A stretch of DNA of 64,000 nt from Pseudomonas tructae. GTDB taxonomy: Bacteria > Pseudomonadota > Gammaproteobacteria > Pseudomonadales > Pseudomonadaceae. A program made the translations under genes and the position numbers. The notes under the pieces were generated by a model. The model had not been told where the DNA came from. It worked only from the letters and a program-made list of their open reading frames with translations, and did not search any database. The number at the start of each line of letters is the position of its first letter. The stretch's first letter is position 1. Where the stretch lies: positions 5,494,501-5,558,500 of the forward strand of contig NZ_CP035952.1 of NCBI RefSeq assembly GCF_004214895.1, read 5' to 3'. Positions 27,990 through 37,463 of this stretch are shown in pieces.

Positions 27990-28052
27990 AACTGCCACAA
28001 AACCGTCATGCGCCCTGACTAAGGTGACTGCCAAACCTGCAGGAAGCCTGTC

Positions 28053-29954
28053 ATGCACCTATTAGAAGAACACCAGCCAACCGACCTCGAACACCTGACC
28101 AGCCTCAGCCGCCGCCGCTTTATTGGCGCCGGCGCCCTGTGCGGCGCGGCGCTGTTTCTGGGCGGCAACCTGCTCAGCCGCAGCGTCCTGGCAGCCAGCG
28201 TCAGTGCTGGCAACAGCAGCCTGCTGGGCTTTGCCAGCATCCCTGCCGCCAGCGCCGACAGCATCAGCCTGCCACCGGGCTACAAGGCCTCGGTGTTGAT
28301 CAGTTGGGGCCAGCCGCTGCATGCCGACGCCCCAGCCTTCGACCCCTCCGGCAACGGGACCGCACAGGCCCAGGAACTGCAGTTCGGAGACCACAACGAC
28401 GGCATGAGTCTGTTCCCCTTCCCCGGCGACGACCAGCGCGCGCTGATGGCGATCAACAACGAGTACACCAACTATCGCTACCTGTTCAGCCATGGCGGTA
28501 AACCGGCCTCGGCTGAAGAGGTACACAAGGCTCAGGCCGCCGAGGGAGTATCGGTGATCGAAGTGCAGCGCGCTGATGGCCAGTGGCACTTCGTCCAGAA
28601 GTCGAGCTACAACCGGCGTATCCATGGCAACACCCCCATCAGCCTGAGCGGCCCGGCCGCCGGCGATGCCCTGCTAAGGACTGCAGCCGATAACAGCGGA
28701 CGCAAGGCACTCGGCACCTTCCAGAACTGCGCCAACGGAAAAACGCCATGGGGCACTTACCTGACCTGCGAAGAGAACTTCACCGATTGCTTTGGCAGCA
28801 GCGACCCGGCCCAGGCCTTTGATGCCGCGCAGAAGCGCTACGGCGCCTCGGTCACCGGCAAGGAGGTCGACTGGCACCAGCACGACCCGCGCTTTGACCT
28901 GGCCAAGAACCCCAACGAATTGAACCGCCATGGCTGGGTGGTGGAGATCGACCCCTTCGACCCGCACTCGACCCCGATCAAGCGCACCGCGCTGGGTCGC
29001 TTCAAGCACGAGAATGCCGCCCTGGCCGAAACCCGTGACGGCCGCGCGGTGGTGTACATGGGCGACGACGAACGCGGTGAATTCATCTACAAGTTCATCA
29101 GCCGTGATCGCATCGACCACAAGAACAGCAACGCCAACCGCAACCTGCTGGACCACGGCACCTTGTATGTAGCGCGCTTTGACGACGGCGACCAGCACCT
29201 CGGTCATCCGCGCGGCAAGGGGCAATGGCTGGAACTGAGCCATGGCAAAAACGGCCTCAACGCCGCCAGCGGCTTTGCCAGCCAGGCCCAGGTGCTGATC
29301 CATGCGCGCCTGGCTGCCAGCCACCTCAAGGCCACACGCATGGACCGCCCAGAGTGGATCGTGGTCAACCCCAAGGACAGCCAGGTCTATTGCACCCTGA
29401 CCAACAACGTCAAACGCGGCGAAGAGGGTCAACCCGTGGGTGGCCCCAACCCACGCTCGAAGAATGTCTACGGGCAGATCCTGCGCTGGCGGGAAGACGC
29501 CGATGACCATGGCGCGATGAGCTTCGACTGGGACCTGTTTGTGGTGGCTGGCAATCCATCCGTGCATGCCGGTGACGCCAAGGCGGGGTCTGCCAACATC
29601 ACCGCACAGAACATGTTCAACAGCCCGGACGGCCTGGGCTTCGATGCCGATGGCCGCTTGTGGATCCTGACTGACGGCGACTACAGCAACAGCGGTGATT
29701 TTGCCGGCATGGGCAACAACCAGATGCTCTGCGCCGATCCGGTGAGTGGCGAGATCCGCCGCTTCATGGTCGGACCCGTGGCCTGCGAGATTACCGGGAT
29801 CGCGTTTGCCCCGGACCAACGGACCTTGTTCGTGGGCATCCAGCATCCGGGCGAGACCGGTGGTTCGACCTTTCCCGAGCACCTGCCCAATGGCAAGCCA
29901 CGCTCGTCGGTGATGGCGATCACTCGGGAGGATGGCGGGATCGTTGGGGCGTGA
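28053..29954 (+). CDS. PhoX-family (DUF839) Tat-exported phosphatase-like protein
   Basis: A 633-residue protein with a twin-arginine signal (SRRRFIGAGALCGAALFL, Arg20-Arg22) and a DUF839/PhoX beta-propeller. PhoX enzymes are calcium/iron alkaline phosphatases exported folded to the periplasm. Typical segments are TPWGTYLTCEENF, YMGDDERGEFIYKF and SPDGLGFDADGRLWILTDGD. AGGAAG precedes the ATG. Some DUF839 proteins have no shown phosphatase activity, so catalysis is inferred from the family. Confidence 0.85.
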   Translation: MHLLEEHQPTDLEHLTSLSRRRFIGAGALCGAALFLGGNLLSRSVLAASVSAGNSSLLGFASIPAASADSISLPPGYKASVLISWGQPLHADAPAFDPSGNGTAQAQELQFGDHNDGMSLFPFPGDDQRALMAINNEYTNYRYLFSHGGKPASAEEVHKAQAAEGVSVIEVQRADGQWHFVQKSSYNRRIHGNTPISLSGPAAGDALLRTAADNSGRKALGTFQNCANGKTPWGTYLTCEENFTDCFGSSDPAQAFDAAQKRYGASVTGKEVDWHQHDPRFDLAKNPNELNRHGWVVEIDPFDPHSTPIKRTALGRFKHENAALAETRDGRAVVYMGDDERGEFIYKFISRDRIDHKNSNANRNLLDHGTLYVARFDDGDQHLGHPRGKGQWLELSHGKNGLNAASGFASQAQVLIHARLAASHLKATRMDRPEWIVVNPKDSQVYCTLTNNVKRGEEGQPVGGPNPRSKNVYGQILRWREDADDHGAMSFDWDLFVVAGNPSVHAGDAKAGSANITAQNMFNSPDGLGFDADGRLWILTDGDYSNSGDFAGMGNNQMLCADPVSGEIRRFMVGPVACEITGIAFAPDQRTLFVGIQHPGETGGSTFPEHLPNGKPRSSVMAITREDGGIVGA

Positions 29955-29973
29955 GTCCATGGAAAGGCCTCAT

Positions 29974-30092
29974 GGTGGGAGCGGCGGTGCGGCGGCCGAC
30001 TTGCCCCGCGATGAGGCCAATTCAAGCAATACATTAGGTGCTGACCAGATTACGACCGCTGCGCGCTCAATCGCGGGGCAAGCCCGCTCCAC
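29974..30092. repeat. Inverted pair of REP elements
   Basis: A plus-oriented copy of the REP core (interrupted by about 15 extra bases rich in GGCGG) starts at 29974, and an inverted copy, ATCGCGGGGCAAGCCCGCTC, starts at 30070. They occupy nearly the whole gap between the phoX-like gene and the kinase gene. Confidence 0.75.
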
Positions 30093-30140
30093 CTCTTGAA
30101 TGTGCGATACCATGCAAGGAACCGCACAGCAGGAGCAGAC

Positions 30141-31115
30141 ATGTCTCACCCCTTTGAAACACTCACCCCCGACCTGGTCCTGGACGCCGTGGAAAGCATC
30201 GGCTTTCTCAGCGACGCCCGGGTGCTGGCACTCAACAGCTACGAGAACCGGGTGTATCAAGTGGGCATCGAAGGGGCTGAGCCGCTGATCGCCAAGTTCT
30301 ACCGCCCGGACCGCTGGAGCGACGCGGCGATCCACGAGGAACACAGCTTCACTGCTGAACTGGCCGAATGCGAAGTGCCGGTGGTGGCGCCACTTATCCA
30401 CAACGGCAAGACCCTGTTCGAACACAGCGGCTTTCGCTTCACCCTGTTCCCGCGCCGTGGCGGCCGTGCACCGGAGCCGGGCAATCTCGATCAGCTGTAT
30501 CGTCTCGGACAGTTGCTCGGGCGCCTGCATGGGGTCGGCGCCACTCGCTCGTTCGAGCACCGCGAAGCACTGGCAGTGGATAACTTCGGCCATGCCTCGC
30601 TGACCACGCTGCTTGAAGGCAACTTCATCCCCAAAAGCTTGTTGCCGGCCTTCGAGTCGGTGGCCCGCGACCTGCTCAAGCGCGTCGAGGCCATCTACGC
30701 CAGCACCCCGCACCAGGTCATCCGCCTGCACGGCGACTGCCACCCGGGCAACATGATGTGCCGCGACGAGGTGTTCCACATCGTCGACCTCGATGACTGC
30801 CGCACCGGCCCGGCAGTGCAGGACTTGTGGATGATGCTCGCCGGCGATCGCCACGAGCGCCTGGGCCAGTTGGCCGAGTTGATGGATGGCTACAACGAGT
30901 TCCACGATTTCGATCCGCGCGAGCTGGCCTTGATCGAGCCCCTGCGCGCCCTGCGCCTGTTGCACTACAGTGCCTGGCTGGCTCGGCGCTGGGACGACCC
31001 GGCGTTCCCGCGCAGCTTCCCCTGGTTTGGCCAGGAGCGTTACTGGGGCGACCAGATCCTCGCCCTGCGCGAGCAGATGGCAGCGCTGGATGAAGAACCG
31101 CTGAAATTGTTCTGA
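30141..31115 (+). CDS. srkA: Stress response serine/threonine kinase SrkA (YihE/RdoA)
   Basis: A 324-residue aminoglycoside-phosphotransferase-fold kinase. The catalytic segment is RLHGDCHPGNMM followed by the metal-binding HIVDLDDCRTGP. The E. coli homologue (YihE) is a Ser/Thr kinase of envelope and oxidative stress responses. The start at 30141 (MSHPFETL) is chosen for its AGGAG site; an upstream in-frame ATG at 30096 overlaps the REP region. Substrates in Pseudomonas are not known to me. Confidence 0.9.
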   Translation: MSHPFETLTPDLVLDAVESIGFLSDARVLALNSYENRVYQVGIEGAEPLIAKFYRPDRWSDAAIHEEHSFTAELAECEVPVVAPLIHNGKTLFEHSGFRFTLFPRRGGRAPEPGNLDQLYRLGQLLGRLHGVGATRSFEHREALAVDNFGHASLTTLLEGNFIPKSLLPAFESVARDLLKRVEAIYASTPHQVIRLHGDCHPGNMMCRDEVFHIVDLDDCRTGPAVQDLWMMLAGDRHERLGQLAELMDGYNEFHDFDPRELALIEPLRALRLLHYSAWLARRWDDPAFPRSFPWFGQERYWGDQILALREQMAALDEEPLKLF

Positions 31116-31179
31116 AGCGCGCGCGAGTCTGTCTACAATAGGCCCTGCTTTTAGATAGCTACCTAAGCAAGGAATCTGC

Positions 31180-32067
31180 ATGCACGCCGCCAACCCGCGC
31201 CGCGGGTACATCCTGGGCCTGAGCGCCTACATCATCTGGGGTTTGTTCCCGATCTACTTCAAAGCGCTGCAAAGCGTTCCCGCAGTGGAAATCATCGTTC
31301 ACCGGGTGCTTTGGTCGGCGCTGTTCGGCTCATTGCTGCTACTGGTCTGGAAGCATCCGGGCTGGTTGCGCGAACTGCGCGAAAACCCCAAGCGCCTGGC
31401 GATTCTGGCCCTGAGTGGCTCGCTGATCGCCGGCAACTGGCTGACCTACGTCTGGTCGGTGAACAACGGGCGCATGCTAGAAGCCAGCCTGGGTTACTAC
31501 ATCAACCCGTTGATCAACGTCCTGCTCGGCATGCTGTTGCTCGGTGAACGCCTGCGCCGCCTGCAGTGGATCGCCGTCGGCCTGGCCGCGCTGGGGGTAG
31601 CGCAACAAGTCTGGCAAGTGGGCAGCCTGCCTTGGGTGTCTTTGGTACTGGCACTGAGCTTCGGCTTTTATGGCCTGATCCGTAAACAGGCGCCGGTAGC
31701 CGCTTTGCCTGGATTGGTGGTGGAAACCTGGATGCTGGTGCCGCTGGCCATCGGCTGGATGCTGCTCAACCCCCTGGCGCACAGCACCCAGGCCAGTTTC
31801 TACACCAGCAGCGAAGCGCTCTGGCTGATCGCCGCAGGCCCGGTAACCCTGGTGCCACTGGTCTGTTTCAACGCTGCCGCACGGCACCTGCCCTACACCA
31901 CCCTGGGCTTTCTGCAATACCTGGCGCCTACCCTGGTGCTGCTGCAGGCGGTATGGCTGTTCAACGAGCACCTGTCGAGCAGTACCCTGGTAGCGTTCAT
32001 GTTCATCTGGGCGGGCCTGGCACTGTACAGCGTGGATGCCTGGCTGAGCCTGCGCCGACGCCGCTGA
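31180..32067 (+). CDS. rarD: RarD protein, EamA/DMT superfamily transporter
   Basis: A 295-residue membrane protein with ten hydrophobic helices (two EamA repeats). It begins with RRGYILGLSAYIIWGLFPIY and has the RarD-specific SLGYYINPLINVLLG segment. RarD homologues are annotated as chloramphenicol-sensitive proteins, but the transported substrate is not established. An imperfect dyad (TTAGATAGCTACCTAA, 31151-31166) lies just before the gene. Confidence 0.9.
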   Translation: MHAANPRRGYILGLSAYIIWGLFPIYFKALQSVPAVEIIVHRVLWSALFGSLLLLVWKHPGWLRELRENPKRLAILALSGSLIAGNWLTYVWSVNNGRMLEASLGYYINPLINVLLGMLLLGERLRRLQWIAVGLAALGVAQQVWQVGSLPWVSLVLALSFGFYGLIRKQAPVAALPGLVVETWMLVPLAIGWMLLNPLAHSTQASFYTSSEALWLIAAGPVTLVPLVCFNAAARHLPYTTLGFLQYLAPTLVLLQAVWLFNEHLSSSTLVAFMFIWAGLALYSVDAWLSLRRRR

Positions 32068-32086
32068 TCAAAAAACACACAGCACT

Positions 32087-32115
32087 CTACAGGCCACGTC
32101 AACTATGGCCTGTAG
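32087..32115. terminator. Stem-loop between convergent rarD and the GcvR-like gene
   Basis: CTACAGGCCA and TGGCCTGTAG form a perfect 10-bp stem with a nine-base loop, 20 bases after the rarD stop. There is no adjacent T run on the plus strand, and on the minus strand T residues begin only about ten bases on, so termination is uncertain. Confidence 0.45.
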
Positions 32116-32165
32116 CAACATCTCCCAAGCTTATCCACAGGCGCATCCCCGATAAACCGGGATAA

Positions 32166-32684
32166 CTAATCCTCGGAGCGCAGCTCCAGCTCGACCATCA
32201 GGTCGTCGGCCAGCGCTTCCAGCTTGCCCTGCAAGACGTCCAGCGACAGCGTCAGCGGCACTGCCAGCAAGGCATCGGCATGGAACAGAGGCTCGCTGCT
32301 CATCGGCGCCGGACGCACCTCGGTGGTCAGGCGCTCGACATTGACGCCCTGCTCGGCCAGCAGCCTGGTAATGTCGCGAACGATACCCGGGCGGTCATTG
32401 CCCACCAGTTCCATGGCGATCGGCTTCCAGGTGCAGGACGGCTCGATGCCGCTTTCGGCGATCAGCACGCGAATGTCATATTTCCCCAACGCCTGTAGCG
32501 ATTCGACTAATTCATCGTAGGATTCTGCTGGCACAGCCACCCGCAGAATGCCGGCAAACTGCCCGGCCATCCGCGACATACGGCTCTCCAACCAGTTACC
32601 GTTATGCTCGGCAATGCATTGAGCGATACGCTCGACCTGCCCGGACTTATCGGGGGCGATAACTGTCAGTACGAGATGATCCAC
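32166..32684 (-). CDS. GcvR-like ACT-domain regulatory protein
   Basis: A 172-residue protein with two tandem ACT domains (about residues 4-75 and 90-165; second begins MELVGNDRPGIVRDITRLL). It resembles GcvR, the accessory repressor of the glycine cleavage system, and is commonly annotated as a glycine cleavage transcriptional repressor. ACT domains bind small ligands, often amino acids. It is divergent from glcB across a 434-base gap. Confidence 0.85.
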   Translation of the reverse strand: MDHLVLTVIAPDKSGQVERIAQCIAEHNGNWLESRMSRMAGQFAGILRVAVPAESYDELVESLQALGKYDIRVLIAESGIEPSCTWKPIAMELVGNDRPGIVRDITRLLAEQGVNVERLTTEVRPAPMSSEPLFHADALLAVPLTLSLDVLQGKLEALADDLMVELELRSED

Positions 32685-33118
32685 GCGATAACCCTCTGCT
32701 TTTAACGTTCAGCCCCGAAATCAAAGGGCGCGCAGAAAGTATAGGCAAGGCGCGGCAACCTGCCGCAGGAGCCTAGAACGACTAATCGTGTACTGTTTCA
32801 AGATTTATCTGGAACAATCTGTCGTTTTTTTGAGAACATACCGACTCCCAGCGTGACCCTATGCGACCAAATGGTCGCAGAACGACGTATTTAGTCTAAT
32901 TTTCACAACCGCAGCGCATCATGTAGTATGCCGCAGCGTTGACTACAAAACGTTGGATCGATGTCTGCCAAGGCGCCTGTGAAAATACGTCAACGCCCGC
33001 CAGCCCGTCTGGCAGGCCGCACCCAGCCGCCCATGAGGGCATGTTCTGGTGCCGTGTTTAGAGAAGCGCGCAAGGCTTAAATAGAAGAGCTGAATAGCTG
33101 AGCAGAGTGAGGCAAGCA
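32685..33118. other. 434-base intergenic region upstream of glcB
   Basis: No convincing gene is present. It holds a perfect 18-bp palindrome (32862-32879) and a T run at 32824-32831 preceded by a weak stem (AGATT with AATCT inside CGAC/GTCG), which could end a short transcript from the plus strand. The region near glcB is GC-rich and has GTGAGG as the ribosome site. Confidence 0.6.
32862..32879. promoter_or_regulatory. 18-bp perfect palindrome in the glcB promoter region
   Basis: TGCGACCAAATGGTCGCA has two 8-bp arms around AA, 240 bp before glcB and 178 bp before the divergent GcvR-like gene. The symmetry and size fit a dimeric repressor or activator. The protein is not identified. Confidence 0.5.
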
Positions 33119-35296
33119 ATGACTGAACACGTTCAAGTCGGTGGCCTTCAGGTCGCCAAAGTCCTGTTCGACTTCGTGAACAACGAAGCCATTCCCGGAA
33201 CTGGCGTCAACGCCGAGCAATTCTGGGAGGGTGCGGAAAAGATCATCAACGACCTCGCTCCAAAGAACAAAGCACTGCTGGCCAAACGTGACGCACTGCA
33301 GGCGCAGATCGACGCCTGGCACCAGGCGCGCCAAGGCCAGGCTCACGATGCCGCGGCTTACAAAGCCTTCCTTCAGGACATCGGTTACCTGCTGCCAGAA
33401 GCTGCAGACTTCCAGGCCTCGACCCAGAACGTCGACGACGAAATCGCCCGCATGGCCGGCCCGCAGTTGGTAGTGCCGGTGATGAATGCGCGGTTTGCCC
33501 TGAACGCGTCCAACGCCCGTTGGGGCTCGTTGTACGACGCGCTGTATGGCACCGACGTCATCAGCGAAGCCGGCGGCGCGGAAAAAGGCAAAGGCTACAA
33601 CAAGGTTCGCGGCGACAAGGTGATTGCCTTCGCCCGCGCCTTCCTCGACGAATCGGTGCCACTGGCCACCGGCTCCCATGTCGACTCCAGCGCTTACCGC
33701 ATCGAAGGCGGCAAGCTGGTCGTCGCCCTCAAGGGTGGCAGCAACAGCGGCCTGCGTGACGATGCGCAACTGATCGGCTACCAGGGCGACGCCTCGGCGC
33801 CGACCGCGATCCTGCTCAAGCATAACGGCCTGCACTTCGAAATCCAGATCGACGCCAGCACCCCGGTTGGCCAGACCGATCCAGCAGGCATCAAGGACGT
33901 GCTGATGGAAGCAGCCCTGACCACCATCATGGACTGCGAAGACTCGGTCGCCGCCGTCGATGCCGACGACAAAGTGGTGATCTACCGCAACTGGCTGGGC
34001 CTGATGAAAGGCGACCTGACCGAAAGCGTCAGCAAAGGTGGCCAGACCTTCACCCGGACCATGAACCCGGACCGTGAATACACTGCGCCGAACGGCGGCA
34101 ACGTAAGCCTGCACGGCCGCTCGTTGCTGTTCGTACGCAATGTCGGTCACCTGATGACCATCGATGCCATCCTCGACAAGGACGGTAACGAAGTGCCGGA
34201 AGGCATTCTCGATGGCCTGGTCACAAGCCTCGCCTCGATCCACAACCTCAACGGCAACACCAGCCGCAAGAACAGCCGCACCGGCTCCATGTACATCGTC
34301 AAACCGAAGATGCATGGCCCCGAAGAAGCCGCGTTCACCAACGAGCTGTTCGGCCGTATCGAAGATGCCCTGGGCCTCAAGCGCAACACCTTGAAAGTCG
34401 GCATCATGGACGAGGAGCGCCGCACCACGGTCAACCTCAAGGCCTGCATCAAGGCTGCCAGCGAGCGGGTGGTATTCATCAACACCGGCTTCCTCGACCG
34501 TACCGGTGACGAGATCCACACCTCCATGGAAGCCGGCGCCGTAGTGCGCAAGGGCGCCATGAAGACCCAGAAGTGGATCGGCGCCTACGAGAACTCCAAC
34601 GTCGATATCGGCCTGGCCACCGGCCTGCAAGGCCGTGCCCAGATCGGCAAAGGCATGTGGGCCATGCCTGACCTGATGGCCGACATGCTCGAACAGAAGA
34701 TCGCCCACCCGCTGGCCGGCGCCAACACCGCCTGGGTACCTTCGCCAACGGCAGCCGCGCTGCACGCCCTGCACTACCACAAGGTCGACGTATTCGCCCG
34801 TCAGGCGGAACTGGCCAAGCGCGCCCCGGCGTCGGTCGATGACATCCTGACCATCCCGCTGGCGACCGACACCAACTGGTCGGACGAAGAAAAGCGCAAC
34901 GAGCTGGACAACAACGCCCAGGGCATCCTCGGCTACGTGGTGCGCTGGATCGACCAGGGCGTAGGCTGTTCGAAAGTGCCGGACATCAACGATGTCGGCC
35001 TGATGGAAGACCGCGCCACCCTGCGGATTTCCGCGCAGTTGCTGGCCAACTGGCTGCGTCACGGCATTGTCAGCCAGGCGCAGGTTCTCGAAAGCCTAAA
35101 GCGCATGGCGCCGGTGGTCGACAAGCAGAACGCCAACGATCCGCTGTACCGCCCGCTGGCACCGGACTTCGACAACAACATCGCCTTCCAGGCGGCGGTC
35201 GAACTGGTGGTCGAAGGCAGCAAGCAACCCAACGGTTATACCGAACCGGTGCTGCATCGCCGCCGTCGTGAGTTCAAGGCACGCAACGGCCTGTAA
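33119..35296 (+). CDS. glcB: Malate synthase G
   Basis: A 725-residue malate synthase of the long G form, condensing glyoxylate and acetyl-CoA to malate. Conserved segments include [45 protein letters not shown] and the C-terminal [11 protein letters not shown]. It supplies the second step of the glyoxylate shunt during growth on acetate or fatty acids, which fits the beta-oxidation genes in the window. The ATG at 33119 is preceded by GTGAGG. A terminator follows. Confidence 0.96.
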   Translation: MTEHVQVGGLQVAKVLFDFVNNEAIPGTGVNAEQFWEGAEKIINDLAPKNKALLAKRDALQAQIDAWHQARQGQAHDAAAYKAFLQDIGYLLPEAADFQASTQNVDDEIARMAGPQLVVPVMNARFALNASNARWGSLYDALYGTDVISEAGGAEKGKGYNKVRGDKVIAFARAFLDESVPLATGSHVDSSAYRIEGGKLVVALKGGSNSGLRDDAQLIGYQGDASAPTAILLKHNGLHFEIQIDASTPVGQTDPAGIKDVLMEAALTTIMDCEDSVAAVDADDKVVIYRNWLGLMKGDLTESVSKGGQTFTRTMNPDREYTAPNGGNVSLHGRSLLFVRNVGHLMTIDAILDKDGNEVPEGILDGLVTSLASIHNLNGNTSRKNSRTGSMYIVKPKMHGPEEAAFTNELFGRIEDALGLKRNTLKVGIMDEERRTTVNLKACIKAASERVVFINTGFLDRTGDEIHTSMEAGAVVRKGAMKTQKWIGAYENSNVDIGLATGLQGRAQIGKGMWAMPDLMADMLEQKIAHPLAGANTAWVPSPTAAALHALHYHKVDVFARQAELAKRAPASVDDILTIPLATDTNWSDEEKRNELDNNAQGILGYVVRWIDQGVGCSKVPDINDVGLMEDRATLRISAQLLANWLRHGIVSQAQVLESLKRMAPVVDKQNANDPLYRPLAPDFDNNIAFQAAVELVVEGSKQPNGYTEPVLHRRRREFKARNGL

Positions 35297-35311
35297 TAAC
35301 GCTGGCACCAC

Positions 35312-35350
35312 AAAGCCTCACATCCCCTCGGGTGTGGGGCTTTTGTGTTT
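35312..35350 (+). terminator. Rho-independent terminator after glcB
   Basis: AAGCCTCACA and TGTGGGGCTT form a 10-bp stem (one G-T pair) with a ten-base loop, followed by TTTGTGTTTTT. It is 16 bases after the glcB stop. Confidence 0.85.
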
Positions 35351-35473
35351 TTAAGTCCTACACGATTCAGCGAACAATGCTCGCCAACTTGCAGAGCAGC
35401 CCGATTTTACCCGTCTACACCAGAGCCAAAAATACAGTCCGACCCTGCCAAAACGGTAAAGGATGGACACTGC

Positions 35474-36694
35474 ATGAACGATGCTCCCAATTTGAATCGG
35501 CGCCAGCTCCTGCAAGGCCTCGGGCTGGCCTCGGCAGGGCTCGCCCTGGTCCCCGGGGCGGTGTTCGCCGGGCAAGAAGCACAACTGTTCGCCAACGGTA
35601 CGCGCCCCCTGGTCAACTACCCCCAGAAGCGACCGATGATGCTGATCACCGCACGGCCTCCGCACCTGGAAACCCCCTTCAGCGTCTTCAACGAAAGCCT
35701 GCTGACCCCCAACGACGCCTTCTTCGTGCGCTACAACCTGGCCAACATCCCCACCAGCATCGACGCGACGCAGTATCGACTGACCCTCAAAGGGCAGGTT
35801 GAACGCCCACTGTCACTTAGCCTTGAACAACTCAAGCAGCTTGGCCCCGCCGTGGAGCTGACAGCAGTCCAGCAGTGCTCGGGCAACAGCCGTGGGTTCT
35901 CTTCACCACGGGTGTTCGGCTCACAGCTGGGCCATGGTTCCATGGGCAACGCACGCTGGACCGGCCTGCCGCTCAGGACTCTGCTCGAGCATGCCGGGGT
36001 CAAGGCTGGTGCGCGCCAGGTAAGCTTCCAGGGCATGGACCGGCCGGTGCTGGAAGCAACGCCAGCCTACATCAAGGCACTGGACATCGACCACGCACTA
36101 AGTCCGGAGCCAATGCTGGCCTGGGCCATGAACGGTGAAGACCTGCCCTTCCTCAACGGCTACCCGCTCAAGCTGATCGTGCCCGGTTACTTCGCCACCT
36201 ACTGGATCAAGCACCTGAACGAGATTGAAGTGCTCGATCACACCTTTGCCGGGGCCTACATGAAATCCCGTTACCGCATCCCGGACAACGACTGCGAATG
36301 CACTCCGCCGGGGGCCAGCCCGGAACGTACCCGGCCGATTGGCGAGATGAAAGTCCGCTCCTTCATCACCAGCCTCAAGAGCGGCGACAGCGTTGCCCTG
36401 GGCCAGCCCATCGCACTGCGCGGCATCGCCTTCGACGGTGGCAGCGGCATCGCCGCCGTGGACCTTTCCGATGACGGCGGCAAGAGCTGGCAGGCCGCCA
36501 CCCTGGCCGCGGATCCGGGGCGGTTTGCCTTTCGCCAGTGGACGAGCACCTGGACAGCACGCAGCGCAGGTCCGGTCAGCCTACAAGTACGCGCGCGCAG
36601 CCAACGCGGTGAGATACAACCCAGCGAGGCGAGCTGGAACCCCAGCGGCTACTCGCGCAATGTCATCGAAACGCTCGAACTGATCGTCGTATAG
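35474..36694 (+). CDS. Sulfite dehydrogenase-type molybdoenzyme (SorA/SoxC family), Tat-exported
   Basis: A 406-residue protein with a twin-arginine signal (NRRQLLQGLGLASAGLALVPG, in part; Arg9-Arg10), an oxidoreductase molybdopterin-binding domain (about 95-260) and a C-terminal Mo-co dimerisation domain (about 285-400). Cys135 in QQCSGN is the expected molybdenum ligand. Related periplasmic enzymes (SorA) oxidise sulfite to sulfate and pass electrons to a c-type cytochrome, and one is encoded 12 bases downstream. SoxC is an alternative family name, but no sox genes are nearby. The ATG at 35474 begins the Tat signal. Confidence 0.85.
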   Translation: MNDAPNLNRRQLLQGLGLASAGLALVPGAVFAGQEAQLFANGTRPLVNYPQKRPMMLITARPPHLETPFSVFNESLLTPNDAFFVRYNLANIPTSIDATQYRLTLKGQVERPLSLSLEQLKQLGPAVELTAVQQCSGNSRGFSSPRVFGSQLGHGSMGNARWTGLPLRTLLEHAGVKAGARQVSFQGMDRPVLEATPAYIKALDIDHALSPEPMLAWAMNGEDLPFLNGYPLKLIVPGYFATYWIKHLNEIEVLDHTFAGAYMKSRYRIPDNDCECTPPGASPERTRPIGEMKVRSFITSLKSGDSVALGQPIALRGIAFDGGSGIAAVDLSDDGGKSWQAATLAADPGRFAFRQWTSTWTARSAGPVSLQVRARSQRGEIQPSEASWNPSGYSRNVIETLELIVV

Positions 36695-36706
36695 GACCTG
36701 CCACAT

Positions 36707-37303
36707 ATGAAACTGCCCATCACCGCCTGGATGCTTGTGCTGGGGCTGCTCAGCACGCCTGCGGCCCACAGCTCAACCCTGAGCATCCAGCTCCCGGCCG
36801 AAACCATCCCATTGCGTAGCGCCCAGATGCCCGGCTACACCCTGGCTACCCAGAAGTGCGGCATCTGTCATTCCGCCGACTACGTCGAGTTCCAGCCCCC
36901 TGGCATGGACCAGGCGCAATGGACCGGGCTGGTCAGCAAGATGCGCGACAATTACAAGGCGCCCTTGAGCGACAGCGACATACAGAGCATTGGCCTGTAC
37001 CTGAGTGCGGCCTATGGCAGCGAAGAGCGGGCGCCACTGCCGGTGGCTCAGGCCGGCAACCTGGATGATCTGCTCTCGCGCAACGCCTGCCTCGGTTGTC
37101 ATGCGCTGGAGCAGAAGATCGTCGGCCCGTCGTTCAAAGACATCGCTCAGCGATACCGCGAACAACCCGAGGCATTGAGGACCGTGGCCGGGCATATCGG
37201 CGAAGGTGGTTCCGGCCGCTGGGGGCAAATCCCCATGCCGCCGTTCACTGGGCTGTCCAGCGAAGAGCTTGAGCAGCTTGCACGTTACGTTCTTGAGCAA
37301 TAG
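36707..37303 (+). CDS. Periplasmic dihaem cytochrome c, SorB-like fused to c551-like domain
   Basis: A 198-residue secreted cytochrome. A signal peptide (about residues 1-23) is followed by a first haem site CGICH at 51-55 in a SorB-like domain and a second CLGCH at 128-132 in a domain that resembles cytochrome c551 (IVGPSFKDIAQRY, and axial Met177 in IPMPPF). It is the likely electron acceptor of the molybdoenzyme upstream. The two domains in one chain suggest that the enzyme subunit and its soluble acceptor have been fused. No other electron-transfer gene is adjacent. Confidence 0.86.
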   Translation: MKLPITAWMLVLGLLSTPAAHSSTLSIQLPAETIPLRSAQMPGYTLATQKCGICHSADYVEFQPPGMDQAQWTGLVSKMRDNYKAPLSDSDIQSIGLYLSAAYGSEERAPLPVAQAGNLDDLLSRNACLGCHALEQKIVGPSFKDIAQRYREQPEALRTVAGHIGEGGSGRWGQIPMPPFTGLSSEELEQLARYVLEQ

Positions 37304-37463
37304 CCACGACCTTCGCCCTGGCCACAGATTACTCATGCTTGCAGGTCCTACGCAGCAGGGGGAAATTTAAGCCTTCAATCGATGCCTGTACCTGATAGTC
37401 CGCCAAGGCTGGTTTGCCCAACATGGCAAGCCCACTACCGCTTGCCAGCTTTTGGAGACAAGG

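Noticed and set aside
28004..28021. Partial PHO box (CCGTCAT followed by CTGACTA) before the phoX-like gene
   Set aside because: Only the first repeat is close to CTGTCAT; the second matches poorly and the spacing is off, so PhoB control is not supported by the sequence.
33077..35062. Long minus-strand open frame opposite glcB
   Set aside because: It is a shadow of the malate synthase gene; the plus-strand protein is a full-length family match. The same holds for long antisense frames opposite aceE, the acyl-CoA dehydrogenases, the receptors and the glycosyltransferases.
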